From the NCBI GenBank assembly GCA_013176395.1, contig JABMLP010000001.1, positions 2,475,791-2,539,790 on the forward strand: a stretch of 64,000 nt of DNA, in the 5' to 3' direction. Every line of letters starts with the position of its first letter. Position 1 is the stretch's first letter. This document shows, in pieces, positions 42,771-53,086 of the stretch. Source of the stretch: Venturia oleaginea. Lineage: Eukaryota > Ascomycota > Dothideomycetes > Venturiales > Venturiaceae. A model generated the notes under the pieces. It ran no database searches, was not told the DNA's origin, and saw only the letters and a list, made by a program, of their open reading frames with translations. The translations under genes were made by a program, and so were the position numbers.

Positions 42771-43103
42771 CGTGTATTGAGGATAATGTACATGTGGTCC
42801 ACCTCCGCCAAAACCCTATCACTTCAAAAGTGGGTAACCTTACAATTCCAAAAAACTTAAAGCTGATTCTCAGAATCACAATCGCTTGCAAAATTGCGCT
42901 TGAATTTCGCCAGGAGAAAACATCATCTCACGACCACGGCAGGCTTCACAGCAGAGTGCAAAGGGCCGAGACTCAGGTGACAAAAGAGCAATGGACAAGC
43001 TTTTGGCAAAGCGAGCATAGTCATTCTCAAGACACTAGTATACCATGATATGTAATAATGTCATTCTGTCCATCACGCCATCACTTTCCAACTTGCGAGT
43101 CCT
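42771..43103. other. Intergenic, end of transposon island
   Basis: Contains the 20-bp sequence shared with 34737-34756 at 42798-42817, then the 3' flank of the Rab GDI gene. Confidence 0.45.
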
Positions 43104-44824
43104 CTATTCCTCCGCAACCAGATTCGTTCCCTCCCTCAGTCCCTCGACTACCAATTCCTCGCCGGCAGCTCTCTGGTAGATGTCTCTGATATCGTCCGTC
43201 GTGGTCTCAAAGTGAGACGTAGCATCGTAACTCTTGGAGATAAAGACATTGTCTGCGGCGCCACTTTCCAAAGGCTCGTATAATGGGATGGGAGAACCCA
43301 TGAACGTCTCTTTGATGCTTCCTAGACGATCAAGACCTGGTTGGAGTTCTAAATGGTGGTTTGAGGTGCCCTCGGCGATCGTGGAGACGATGGCAATGTA
43401 GTAGCCCTTGGGGCAGACGTTGTGGGCAGAGGAGACGACGGCGATGTAAATGTCTATTTGATGTTAGTTTTCAACCTCTTAACAGTACCAAGCGGCGATC
43501 GTACCATGTTTGCGGCCAACTTGGCTCTGTGGGATGATCAATTGCAGCGAGTCGGAGTTGTTAGTGTGGTCAAGAGGATGATCCAAGATGCAAATGGCTT
43601 TGAGCAAATGCCCAGTAGCTCGGACCTTGCCAGGGAAGTATGAAGGATCGGCTAGGATCTTGGAACACTTGGTCTCGAACTTCATGCCATCTCCATCCTC
43701 ACCAGGCACTTTCATGGTTGCCTTGATACCGACGGCCTTCCCGCCCTCGTAGAGCACCTCGTCAACGTCTGTGTGAAGCATGTAGGTGCCGCCGTAGATG
43801 GCTGAAAGACGAGCGAAGCCCTGTGGAAGTTCTCCAAGGCCGTATAGAGGGTAGATGTATGGAGACTTTCCGTAGCGAGCCATGCTATTGACGTACAGCC
43901 GTATACGGTTGATAACTTCGACGGCATTGCCAGGTGTGGATGTGTAGGCGTCTGTTGGGTATAGAGCCATGCTGTGGCCGATGAAGTCGCGGGTATTTGG
44001 CTCGAGACCATACTTGTCGTAAATCTCTTTCATGGTCGCGGTATTGAGATTGATTCCTGGTCAAACGAGTTAGCTTGCTAGGCGCCATTTCATAAACGAA
44101 TCCTTCATACCCGCGTGTGTCGCAGGGTCGTTCTCCTTGAAAGCACCAACCCATTCCAAGAATTTCTTTGCGCGTCTCTTTTCGAATAGACCCATGAGAG
44201 GACTTCTCAAAGCCTCAGCTGGTCCATCTGGAACTTTTGCCACCGTCGCCTTTGGGCCATTGCCTTGCTGAACGTAGCTGCCTGCTATCTGCTTGAATTC
44301 AAGGTACCGCGTGACGTCGGTTGAGACGAGGATGTTTGTGAGTTCTCCATTGGACATGAGAAGTTTAGGGACGAGATCGATATTCCAGTCGTTGGCGCGG
44401 CCGTATGCTTTCCATGGCTCCTCGCCCTTGGAGTAGTTGCCGTACTTCTTGAAGAGCTACAATGTGTGAGTCCCGATTTGAATGAGATTGAGAGATGGGA
44501 TATGTACCGATTCGAGGTTGACAGAGGCTGCTTCTCTGTATGAAAGTTAGGACCGAGAATGTGGGATGTTGGTGACGACGAACCCTCCGTAATGATCATT
44601 GCGGTCAATGTGCAGCACCTTCTTTCCCTTGACACTGAAGACACTGCGTTGCGGTTAGGAGCTCTTTCAAATATCGCGAGGAGTCTATATGTACCCAGAA
44701 AGGACGCATTCAGTCAATCCTGTTCAACAACAGCATTAGCATCTGTATCTCGAGTCCCCCTCTCAAGTGGGGTAGTACCTGTTCCAAGGACGACAACATC
44801 GTATTCAGGCGCAACCTCTTCCAT
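43104..44824 (-). CDS. gdi1: Rab GDP-dissociation inhibitor
   Basis: Extracts GDP-bound Rab GTPases from membranes and returns them to donor compartments. Seven exons on the minus strand: 44824-44779, 44719-44695, 44643-44584, 44535-44508, 44456-44111, 44056-43505 and 43453-43104, 468 aa (family about 450-470). The small first exons rebuild the FAD-like N terminus EEVAPEYDVVVLGTGLTECV, then KKVLHIDRNDHYGGEAASV and the Rab-binding region YGRANDWNIDLVPKLLMSNG. Later family blocks are TRDFIGHSMALY, YPLYGLGELPQGFARLSA and ISKSYDATSHFETT. All phases agree. No defect seen; a well-preserved gene next to the transposon island. Confidence 0.95.
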
Positions 44825-45536
44825 GTTTGCGATTTGGTAAAAGTATGAATCAGGGAGAGGGATTCAACGTTGAGGAGAATTTGTGTTGTTTGGTATTGTT
44901 GTTGCTTTTGGTTGGCGGTCAGAGATGAATTGCAATCCCGCTGAGGGGCACCACTGCGCCTGTGTCGAATCCAATCACATTTTGTCCATGTTTATGTTAA
45001 CGGAACCATCTAAACATCTGGTGCGACAACCGGCAGCTGGTGTGATAGTGACATTTGTGGGAAAGAGAACAGCTTTTTCCCTCTCCGGGCACGACTGCAC
45101 GGGAAGAATCAATACATCCTCACTTTCTCGACGATTATCAACGATCCAAGAAAGACTAGTTGCGAACATGTCAAGTTTCGACTATCCCGAACTACAAAAA
45201 TCACAAGCTGCAACTATGTTCCATCTTCGACAGCCCCTCCTTGGCGAAGAGACGTAACCCGCCTGGTCATAACAGCACTTGCAACCTTCAAATAGTTACT
45301 TGTAGCGAACTGAGCGAACGTTGCCGTCATTTTGATAGCAATCGAGCGGTAAAGCAACCAAAGATATCTTCAGCTCCAAAGTTCCTCGAATTTTCATCCA
45401 TTGCGAGAAATTTCTGGCAATGTTCAACAGTTATTCTATTTTGCCAGAAATTTCTCAGTATCGATCTCAAGTTGCAGATGGAAATTCCAGTTTAGCTGTA
45501 CATCTAATTATGGCAGTGCGGCCTCAATTTTTATGG
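44825..45536. other. Intergenic with hairpin repeat
   Basis: 5' flank of the Rab GDI gene and 3' flank of the uL29m gene. The only notable structure is the inverted repeat at 45405-45456. Confidence 0.5.
45405..45456. repeat. Perfect inverted repeat, 16-bp arms
   Basis: GAGAAATTTCTGGCAA (45405-45420) and its exact complement TTGCCAGAAATTTCTC (45441-45456), with a 20-base loop. It shares the TTTCTGGCAA core with the hairpin at 19291-19325. Confidence 0.9.
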
Positions 45537-46387
45537 CTACTGCGCCCTCATCGTCTCCGAGGGAGGATTATTCTCGGCTTCGGCTTTTTCTTCATACGGT
45601 GCATAGGCAAATGGGTCATGTGGTTCGCCCCGGTAGCGGTAGGTGTTTTTAACAGGATCGTACTGGATTTCCGGATCCACTTTTGCCAGCTCGGCGGCAT
45701 CAGTCTGCGCGTATGACCGTTCTAGCAGCGCCTCTCTGATCGAGCGCATGGTAGCTTGGACCTAATCACCGTGTGTCAGCCAAAGATGACAAGCCGTGCT
45801 AGGGGTTTTGATCACTTACAGCCCTCAATCGTTCATCTGCTTCGTATTGCCCATAACCAGGCTCGAGCCTCTCTCGTTCTACCCTTTCAGTTGCTAGACG
45901 ATTGCGTTCTTTCATGCATTCCCACCATATATAATGCATCTCTTCCCATGTCTTCAACGAAAGTTCCTCCACGGTCCAGCCTCTGCCTGTAGCCAAATCA
46001 TCAGTTTCACAGCCTTTGTCCAAATTTGTGCATTGCCCTACCATGCTCGGCATCGTCTGTGGGAAGCGACAAGAGCGTCCCCTTCTTGTTGAAAAATCCC
46101 ATCAATCCATGATTCGTTGTCGGTGTTGTCAGCTCTTCACGGTCCAGTTTAGGTTTTGGCAGCTCTGAGGCACGGATAAGCTGAAACCTTTGCGGTTGTC
46201 CTTTTGCCCGGATAGCCGAATGACCACGTCTGCGATTATTGTCACGATGTGAAGAAGAGGTTGTCGAGAATGGATAGAAGGTCGCGGGGCGAGATAATGG
46301 AGTAATTCGCAAGCATTGTTTGGGAGCAGTGGGCGCGGCGAGGGGAGAGCTTGACCGCAGTAGTCGGGATGCTGTATTGGAGGCCAT
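45537..46387 (-). CDS. mrpl4: Mitochondrial ribosomal protein uL29m (MRPL4/L47 family)
   Basis: Three exons on the minus strand: 46387-46042, 45986-45820 and 45761-45537, 245 aa. The Arg/Ser/Ala-rich N terminus (MASNTASRLLRSSSPLAAP) is a mitochondrial targeting sequence. The MRP-L47 domain is visible in LMGFFNKKGTLL, GRGWTVEELSLKTWEEMHYIWWECMKERNRLATE (joined over intron 1) and VQATMRSIREALLERSYA (joined over intron 2). Located in the large subunit of the mitoribosome near the exit tunnel. Introns are 55 and 58 bp. Confidence 0.92.
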
Positions 46388-46642
46388 GGCGATTGTGCAT
46401 GAGAGGATCGTTTGTGTAGCGGTAGATGAGATATAGCTAACTCAATGGCTCTCTTGGACTTTGGCGTTGTATAATAAAAGTTGACGATGCGCGTCAGTTC
46501 ACTCTTAGAATAGGCGAGCGCTAGAACAAGCTTCTCTCAGAACAAACGCGAGACCAGGGTTTGGGCAACGACATCTTGCTCAACCACTTCCCAATATCAC
46601 ACAAAGCATCAGTTTCCCTCTTGACAGCATCCGACGAAGAAC
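46388..46642. promoter_or_regulatory. Divergent promoter region, uL29m / Not2
   Basis: 255 bp between divergent start codons of two housekeeping genes. It probably carries both promoters; no specific site recognised. Confidence 0.45.
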
Positions 46643-48915
46643 ATGAATCGATTAGGTATGCCACTTTCCACCGATACCCTCAAGGAGCCACCTAGACCAT
46701 GCCCGTAGCCCATACCATCGCGCTTCGAGAAGCTTTAGTTCGACCGGAACCCACAACTTCTTATTGACGAATGGCGAATTGTCCAGCCCATAGTTGGGGA
46801 AGATTGAGAACTTCACTCTCTCGTCTCTCTCAGGCGATGTGTTGTGAATGCAAATACCCTTGCCGCCATACTCTGATCAAGTCACGCGACTTGGTGGAAA
46901 TGCCCTCAACATGCAAACTTCCTCACTTTGAGTTTACGACTTCTGAAATACAAAAGACTAACTCTATACTCTGAAAAGGACCTGGACCACAGCCCCAAGG
47001 CAACATGTTCACCCAAAATGAAAACCGTTCCGTCGCAGCAACACGCGGTCGGATGCAGAACGGCAACAAAATCGGTAAGATGCATCGAGCAAATCCTTCC
47101 CTTCACACCATTGACCCTTTCCAAAAGACCAGTTTTCATTTTCCATGGGCAATGGCGGGAGCGTTCCTGCATTAAATGCTCAGTCGCGACAACCCAGCTT
47201 TGCACAGATCTCCGGAGGTCAACAAAGCAGTCGACCGCTTGACTTATCGTAAGTACACCTTCACAATTCATCGTTTTTCATATGCTCCGCGCATATCGTT
47301 ACACGTCACATTCGCATATTATCACATCTTGTTCCCCCATCGCTCGTTCTTTCAATATGGCCCGTAAAGGAAAGACGAAAGGCAAGGCAATGTCTCGTCG
47401 AGATTTTTTCAAACGCTATTTCACTCCGTCTCCGCCTCCGCCTCCGTCCTCGTCCCCTTCTCCGCCTCAGCTTACGTCCTCGTCCCCGTCCCCGTCTCCG
47501 CCCCCTCCTCCGGAACCCGAGCCTACGGCTACTGACGAAGATAATGCTAGTGAGTTCCCGTCTTTAGGAGGCAATGTCCAAGCACAACAAAACTCAAGTT
47601 TTACTGGTCCTGGTGTCTCGCCGTGGAGAGCGACGCGCTCCCCCGGCCCAGAACGGCAGCGCTATGTGGGAATAGGCAGAGGACGAGTAAGTCTTCACGT
47701 TCCCACTTCTGGATATCGATTAATTCCTGGCTATCTCGACTTTAAGATTTGCCAGAAAGTTATTCACCTCTATTCTAAATTAACAAGCTTGACTCAGACT
47801 GACCATGTCGCAGGGCCAGCCGCAAGAAGAGGCATATCAATTTGGTGGCCAGTCTACAGGTGCTAATCAGCTCTCAGGCCTAGTACAACAGACAGGCATG
47901 CAATCGAGTCGCTTAGGTTTAACAAGCCCCGCTGGCGACCAAGGAGAGCGAACGACCACGTCAACCATAGGAGACGATCGGCATGGCGGAGATAGAAGTT
48001 CCATTGCTCGCAGTGGTCGGACAGTGGCGAATCCCTTTCAAAACCAACAAGATCAGGGTCCGATAGGTTACACGGGACGTGCCCTGGGCACTTCAGATCA
48101 AGCACCGACTGAACCAGCCAGCTCACCACAAGCCACGAATCGAACGAAGCAGAAGCAACTTTCTGAAATGACCGAACAAGAGCGATGGGGAATGACAGGG
48201 CTACTCGCCAAAATCAATCCAGACAGTCTCGACTACGATCCCCTGGCCCTTGGAATGAATATTCAAGAGCTGGGAATGAATCTGGAGAGCACAGAGTAAG
48301 TAGTATCGTGTGTTTGCAAAGTCCTCGAGTCAATCCAGCTAATGTTCTCTCAGACCACTTCTCCCAACTTGGGGCTCACCATTCGATGAACGACCCGTTG
48401 TACCGACATTCACTCTTCCGCCAGCGTACACGGTTACCAACGTGCCACCACTAGCTTCCAAGCTCGACTCCTTCTGCGACGAAACGCTCATAATGATCTT
48501 CTACCAGTTCCCACGCGACGTGCTTCAAGAAATGGCCGCACAGACGTTGTACAAGCGTGATTGGCGTTGGCACAAAGAATTGCGGCAGTGGATGATGAAG
48601 GACGCGCAGTATGGTGGTGCGCCGACGCGAATCAATCACCAACAGGAACGTGGCTATTACATTTTCTTCGACGTGAATAATTGGAGACGGGAGAGGAGGG
48701 AGTTTGTGCTTGATTACGGACACCTTGATTCCAAGCCGACGAGTAGTCTGCTTGGGTTTCCTGGCGCTGCTGCTGCTGCTGCGGCGGCGGCGGCGGGTGG
48801 TTTGCAGAATGGTGTCGGTGCTGGTGGTGTTGGGGCGGGTCCTAGTGCGCAGTTGCTTGGGAATGCGTTTCCGGGTGCTGTTGGGGGGATTGGCGGTGGT
48901 ATTTCTGGTCTTTAA
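46643..48915 (+). CDS. not2: CCR4-NOT complex subunit Not2
   Basis: Scaffold subunit of the CCR4-NOT deadenylase. Six exons: 46643-46655, 46979-47074, 47128-47248, 47551-47686, 47814-48295 and 48354-48915, 469 aa. N-terminal region is low complexity (GPGPQPQGNMFTQNENRSV; SMGNGGSVPALNAQSRQ), then SEFPSLGGN, a motif typical of Not2. The C-terminal NOT2/3/5 box contains PLLPTWGSPFDERPVVPTF, LIMIFYQFPRDVLQEMAAQ and NWRRERREFVLDYGHL. After it there is an extra Ala-run (48763-48797) and Gly-rich tail. Intron 1 is 323 bp and intron 3 (47249-47550) is 302 bp and partly open in frame; skipping it gives the conserved join LDLSEFPSL. The first exon is only 13 bp (MNRL plus one base), supported by phase and the next exon's acceptor. 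Confidence 0.88.
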
Positions 48916-49199
48916 TATGTGTGCTCTCTTTGTTTGTATTTATAGTGGTGTGTTTTTGTGGTATTTGATATAATTGAGGACGGTGGGGACGAAATCATTT
49001 CGGCAGGGTACCACAAAGTCTTTGCTAGGTACTTGGCTAGCTGTAACAATCTTTTTTTCATTTGTAGGTTTTGAGATGTTGGATTCTTTTTTCCTACCGT
49101 TGACCTAAGATAGGTCTTGAATTGGGTAGTCTGATTCTATACCATATTTATGAATTTCTGGCTGTTCTTCAGGGAGGGATTGTCGGGACTGATTGGGAG
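48916..49199. other. Intergenic, Not2 3' flank
   Basis: Nothing recognised before the Gypsy LTR remnant. Confidence 0.4.
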
Positions 49200-49587
49200 T
49201 GTCACGGGAATGCCCTGTGTATACAATGGCAAAGTAGTGGTTCAAACTAAGTCAACTAAAGAATAGAAGTAGAAGAGAGAACTCGAGGACCTTATAGTCT
49301 AACGCAATATCTAAACTTCTTTACTAGGTCTCTACTCGAGTTAGCTATATAGTGTCACGGGAGCGATAGAAGTAGTTGTAAAGCACGTTGACGAGTGTTT
49401 AGCCGTACTAGCTATGAGCGAGCGTGATAGAAGTCAAATGGTATTATCTTTCCAAGAGTCAAGACATTGCGTGAAGAATCTAAGCACAGTGGAGGAATCG
49501 CGAGGTAGGTAAGGGATTCCTCGGTTTGTGCGCTAGAATCACGTGTATACCAGTTCATGGTAACACTCTCAGTGTCACTCCGTGACA
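49200..49587 (-). mobile_element. 3' LTR of a Ty3/Gypsy element
   Basis: Read on the minus strand it begins TGTCACGGAGTGACAC at 49587, right after a polypurine tract (AGGAGGGGAGTAC). Its end is either at 49353 or 49200; both positions read CCCGTGACA on that strand. The part from 49250 to 49420 is AT- and TA-rich and looks mutated. Confidence 0.6.
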
Positions 49588-49630
49588 GTACTCCCCTCCT
49601 AAATGGAAGAGAAAAGAAAAGAATGATTGA

Positions 49631-50036
49631 TCAATGGGGAACCACTTTCTCCGGATGCTCCCTTTCAAATGCGGCAGCAGCAGCTGTATCCCATACGTCG
49701 CAAGCTGGTTCCCATGATTCTTCGTCATATCCTCGCTATGATACCAGATACTCGTGGCGTCGTCGTCTTTTATTGTACCGAGAGTCGTTGACCCTCTCAA
49801 CGAGGTATTCCTGTTCGCCGTCAATTTCAACTGGCGGCGGTGGTTCCTGAATCTGCCCTGGTAAGGCCTCATCATCGTGGACTGGTCGGAGCAACGAGGT
49901 ATGGCAAACGGGGTGTATCTTTATGCTCACAGGAAGTTCGAGTCGGTAAGCGTGAGAGGAGATGACTTTCTTGATTCGGAACGGACCAGCGGACTTCCAG
50001 TCAAGTTTCTTGGCTGGTCTTCGGGTTTTCTAATAC
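49631..50036 (-). pseudogene. Ty3/Gypsy polyprotein C-terminus with chromodomain
   Basis: The minus strand encodes the end of a chromoviral integrase: [16 protein letters not shown], then [35 protein letters not shown], and a chromodomain EYLVS*RGYDEESWEPA ending in PH before TGA 49631-49633. A TAG at 49736-49738 stands where TGG (Trp) is expected, and upstream frames are shifted or stopped near 50036. No reverse transcriptase or protease part is present, so this is a 5'-truncated relic. Confidence 0.8.
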
Positions 50037-50284
50037 ATAGATTCTTGGGGATTACGCCGTAATCCGAGTTATCATTGGTAGATTCGAACTTATCGATAAG
50101 AAGCACAGACATTGTCCACCATAATCTACACCATAATCCGTTTCACAAGATTCTCTACCATTCCACCTATTGTAGACACCCAAAACACCACTGATAATGT
50201 CTAGTACAGCATCAACTACCTTCGTTCTTAAGTGCCCGCACAGATTCCTGCGTGGTTGTCTGTTCTGACCATGGCTCGTCTTAG
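50037..50284. other. Degraded sequence between Gypsy relic and DUF3505-like gene
   Basis: Probably further decayed Gypsy integrase sequence and the upstream part of the next gene. No clear frame. Confidence 0.35.
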
Positions 50285-51681
50285 GTGAAGGCAAACTTGG
50301 ATCGACAGCTTCGCGATGGGCACCTTCTCAACTCAAAAGCGAGAGCGCCTGTCCTTGCACACATCAACTCTATCGGTATTGCCAATGGGATAGAGGATGT
50401 AGTCGGTCCAATTGACAGAATTAGGCCAATTCCTGGTCTCCCTATTTACGTTGCATTTCTTTGTCCTTTCGACAATGAAGACTGCCGCCACCTCTCCATC
50501 AACAAAGACGCTATGAACAAAGATTGCCGGTCTAGACACCATGTAGGGTCGGGGTTAGAAGGAAGAGGTAGAAAAGACAGTTTAGTTCAGGCGGAATACT
50601 CCCAACATCGAGTTCAGACATTGTTTGCGGAAAAGAAATACATTGATTATTTTATTGTAAATGTTGAACAGGAGGAAAATGACCAGGAACAGACCAGCCC
50701 AGGACTTTCGACAAAGAATCTGCAGCAACAACAACGCCAAAGAAAGAACACTATTCCATTTTCTAATAGTGCAGCCGATATTCTCCAACAGAGCTACACG
50801 CAGGCGCAGGAGGAGCATATGCAACGGTATAGCACGGTAGAGAAGATTGAAGATGTGTCTGAGTTGGCAGGATTTCTGGGCGAATCAGGCTATCATGCTC
50901 ATCTTGAAGGCGTAGAAGTTGGGGAGATTTCGCTAGGTTATGGACTGCCCGTTGTCGACAAGGAGCCGATAGTTTCTGTGGTATGCAGCAATGTCAATCG
51001 GGTTCTTCGCAAAGCCATGCAAGTGCAGGACTTTGACAAGATGGAGGAAAGGCAGGTGAGCAAGCTGAATGCCAAACTCTTGAATAGTTTCAGGCGATCA
51101 GAGATGTCGCAAGATGCAATCAAGCCATTGCAGAAGGCCGAGTCAAAGCAGAGATATATCGGAACAGGGCAGAATTTGGTCTATTATTATTCTCGAGTCA
51201 CAAGGCAGCAGTATGTACAGAAAAAGAAGATGTTCAAGGCAAGGTCAAGTCAAGTTTCAGATTGGGAGACAACAAAGGTTTATGCAGAAGGTATTTTCTC
51301 GTCGACATGTGGAGAAAGATGCAAGCTGGATGAGGAGGAGCGGCTATGCCAGCTAGAAGAGCAGCTCGATCGGTCGGTACTCGTATTTCTTCTCGAGTTG
51401 GTTCAACATCGACTCCAGCACAGGGCATTCGATTCAGCGATCATGTCCTTTGCAGCGGTGATTGCTTGGGACAGTCGGAACAATACGCGGGTGGAGATTG
51501 GAGACCACACAAGTCATTTGGCCCACATTGTGTACGATGTCCAACTGCTTCTGTTGCAAGACTGTATAGAGGTTACAGAAGAAGATAGGATGGTAGATTT
51601 CACAGAGTATCTGGTGGATTTCAGGGATCGTTGGCTTCTGAACGATACACGTGGGCCCATCGGCGAGCTACTCTCGCTGAG
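50285..51681 (+). pseudogene. DUF3505-like gene fragment, cut by a Copia LTR
   Basis: Open frame of about 466 codons that enters the LTR at 51682. It starts without an ATG, so the 5' end is also missing or in another exon. PIPGLPIYVAFLCPFDNEDCRHLS followed by CRSRHH looks like the divergent C2H2-type module of DUF3505 proteins, and FDSAIMSFAAVIAWDSRNNTR and HTSHLAHIVYDVQLLLLQ match the middle region of the same proteins, some of which are fused to RecQ-like helicases in subtelomeres. Gln-rich in between (LQQQQRQRKN). The assignment is from memory of the family and is moderate. No helicase domain is left here. Confidence 0.5.
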
Positions 51682-51854
51682 TGGAACGTGGATTATGGAT
51701 TGTGGTTTGATGTCTCTCTCTCTCTTTGTATCGCTGCAAACAGCCTCATTAAGGCCCACATAAGCAGCTTCAGCCTCTGTATTCTAGACATTATGCATTC
51801 ATTCATTTCCACTCGTATTCACACACTTTTGACATCATACATCGCTACTTTGTA
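51682..51854 (+). repeat. 5' LTR of the Copia element
   Basis: 173 bp, starts TGGAACGTGG and ends CTACTTTGTA. It contains the 3' end of the open frame of the interrupted DUF3505-like gene. Confidence 0.88.
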
Positions 51855-51867
51855 GTTATGAGCCCGG
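51855..51867 (+). other. Primer binding site, half-tRNA-iMet type
   Basis: GTTATGAGCCCGG directly follows the 5' LTR. It is complementary to the anticodon loop and stem of initiator tRNA-Met (GGGCTCATAAC), as in Drosophila copia, where the primer is a tRNA 5' half. Confidence 0.75.
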
Positions 51868-52040
51868 AATACTAGGGTCTCACCAATTTTCTGCACGATA
51901 TCACGTGAAACCGCGCATTTCGGCAAAGCAGCATCACACTTTTCGTACATCACGTACTACAAACGACATACTGAGAGCCACTACACACAGTTTGAGAGAC
52001 TGTAGGCCTCATTACAAATAGCTCTTGACACTTTTCATAC

Positions 52041-52334
52041 TGTAAGAGTTCAACCCTCAAAGGTGTTTCGCAAGTGAGGGAAGACAGCTTGTATTTCAAG
52101 TATCTAAGTACAGAGAAGAAAGTGTAGGTACAGGAAGGACAACCTGTATATATAATCTTCTAAGTAGGAAAAGGACATGCTGTCCTGTGAAGAGAATAGA
52201 AAGGAGTAGAAGCGCATGTGAGGCAGTCCCTGAATAATCCCTGCTAGGCGCACGTGAGAAACTATCAGGAACCTACCAGGAATTGCTAAGAATCCACCTA
52301 GGATAAAATGGATATAGGATACCATCCCGTGACA
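52041..52334 (+). mobile_element. Solo LTR inserted in the Copia leader
   Basis: 294 bp, TGTAAGAGTT at the start and CCCGTGACA at the end, flanked by a perfect 5-bp duplication CATAC (52036-52040 and 52335-52339). A fragment of the same LTR is at 641-770. It is unrelated to the LTRs of the host element. Confidence 0.9.
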
Positions 52335-52390
52335 CATACACGATACTTTGCCGGTAACACTGAGAAACAGCAGAAAGTCGCGAAAACAGC

Positions 52391-53086
52391 ATGTCAATAA
52401 CTGCCACAAACTTCACCCAGCGGGTGGAAGTCGTACTGAACGATCATACTGAATGGCCACTCTTCATCCAGTCAGTAAAGCAAACAGCCATCGACAACCA
52501 CGTATGGGATATCATCAATCCCGATAGTACAACGCCGAAGAAGCACACAGCAGCACCCACAGTACCAACAGCAGCAAAGGCGTCGAACAACGCGGTCAAC
52601 GAAGTGGAGAACTTGGACGATAGAGGCATCGAAAAATATAAGCTTCTCGTCGCTGAATACAACTTCAAGAACGCTCAGTATAAACGAGAAGACGCCGCCC
52701 TCATCCATATTCAGGACTGGATTAGGAAACACATCACCCACTCTAACCTTGACACGATCTCTGACACGTCCTCAGTTCGAGACACCCTTATCAAGCTCCA
52801 GAAGCGCAACAAACCTACGGACGAGGCGGTCAACTTCCAGCTACAGAATCTCTGGTTTTCAACACTTATGATGGATACAGCAAGTCAAGATTGGAGGATT
52901 CTCCTGGACAAAGTGACTGTAGTCTTTGATAAGATTACGAAGGCGGACCTCGCAGAGTCCAAGGGCAAGATGCCGATGTTCCAAATCATTAACTTGCTTC
53001 ACAAGATGACAACATCTGGGCAGATCAGTGCCGTGCGGGCTTGCAGGATCCAAATTACCGCCTTAAAACTGTGCCAGATCTTCTAA
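52391..53086 (+). CDS. Copia Gag-like protein
   Basis: 231 aa from ATG 52391. The start (TQRVEVVLNDHTEWPLFIQSVKQ) and the helical middle (LIKLQKRNKPTDEAVNFQLQNLW) resemble the UBN2/Gag region of Copia elements. The frame ends at 53086 but its similarity continues in another frame from about 53041 (LQDPNYRLKTVPDLLNDF). In most fungal Copia elements Gag and Pol are one frame. Confidence 0.75.
   Translation: MSITATNFTQRVEVVLNDHTEWPLFIQSVKQTAIDNHVWDIINPDSTTPKKHTAAPTVPTAAKASNNAVNEVENLDDRGIEKYKLLVAEYNFKNAQYKREDAALIHIQDWIRKHITHSNLDTISDTSSVRDTLIKLQKRNKPTDEAVNFQLQNLWFSTLMMDTASQDWRILLDKVTVVFDKITKADLAESKGKMPMFQIINLLHKMTTSGQISAVRACRIQITALKLCQIF

Noticed and set aside
47357..47550. Separate Pro/Ser-rich gene
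   Set aside because: It is in frame with and flows into Not2 exon 4; treated as an intron with possible alternative start, not a gene of its own.
51682..51763. Last 27 codons of the long frame starting at 50285
   Set aside because: They are LTR sequence, repeated in the 3' LTR, and not part of the gene.
52039..52334. Treating this LTR as the 5' LTR of the Copia element
   Set aside because: There is no matching copy after pol, while 51682-51854 and 57348-57520 match each other and a primer binding site follows the former; this LTR also has its own CATAC duplication.
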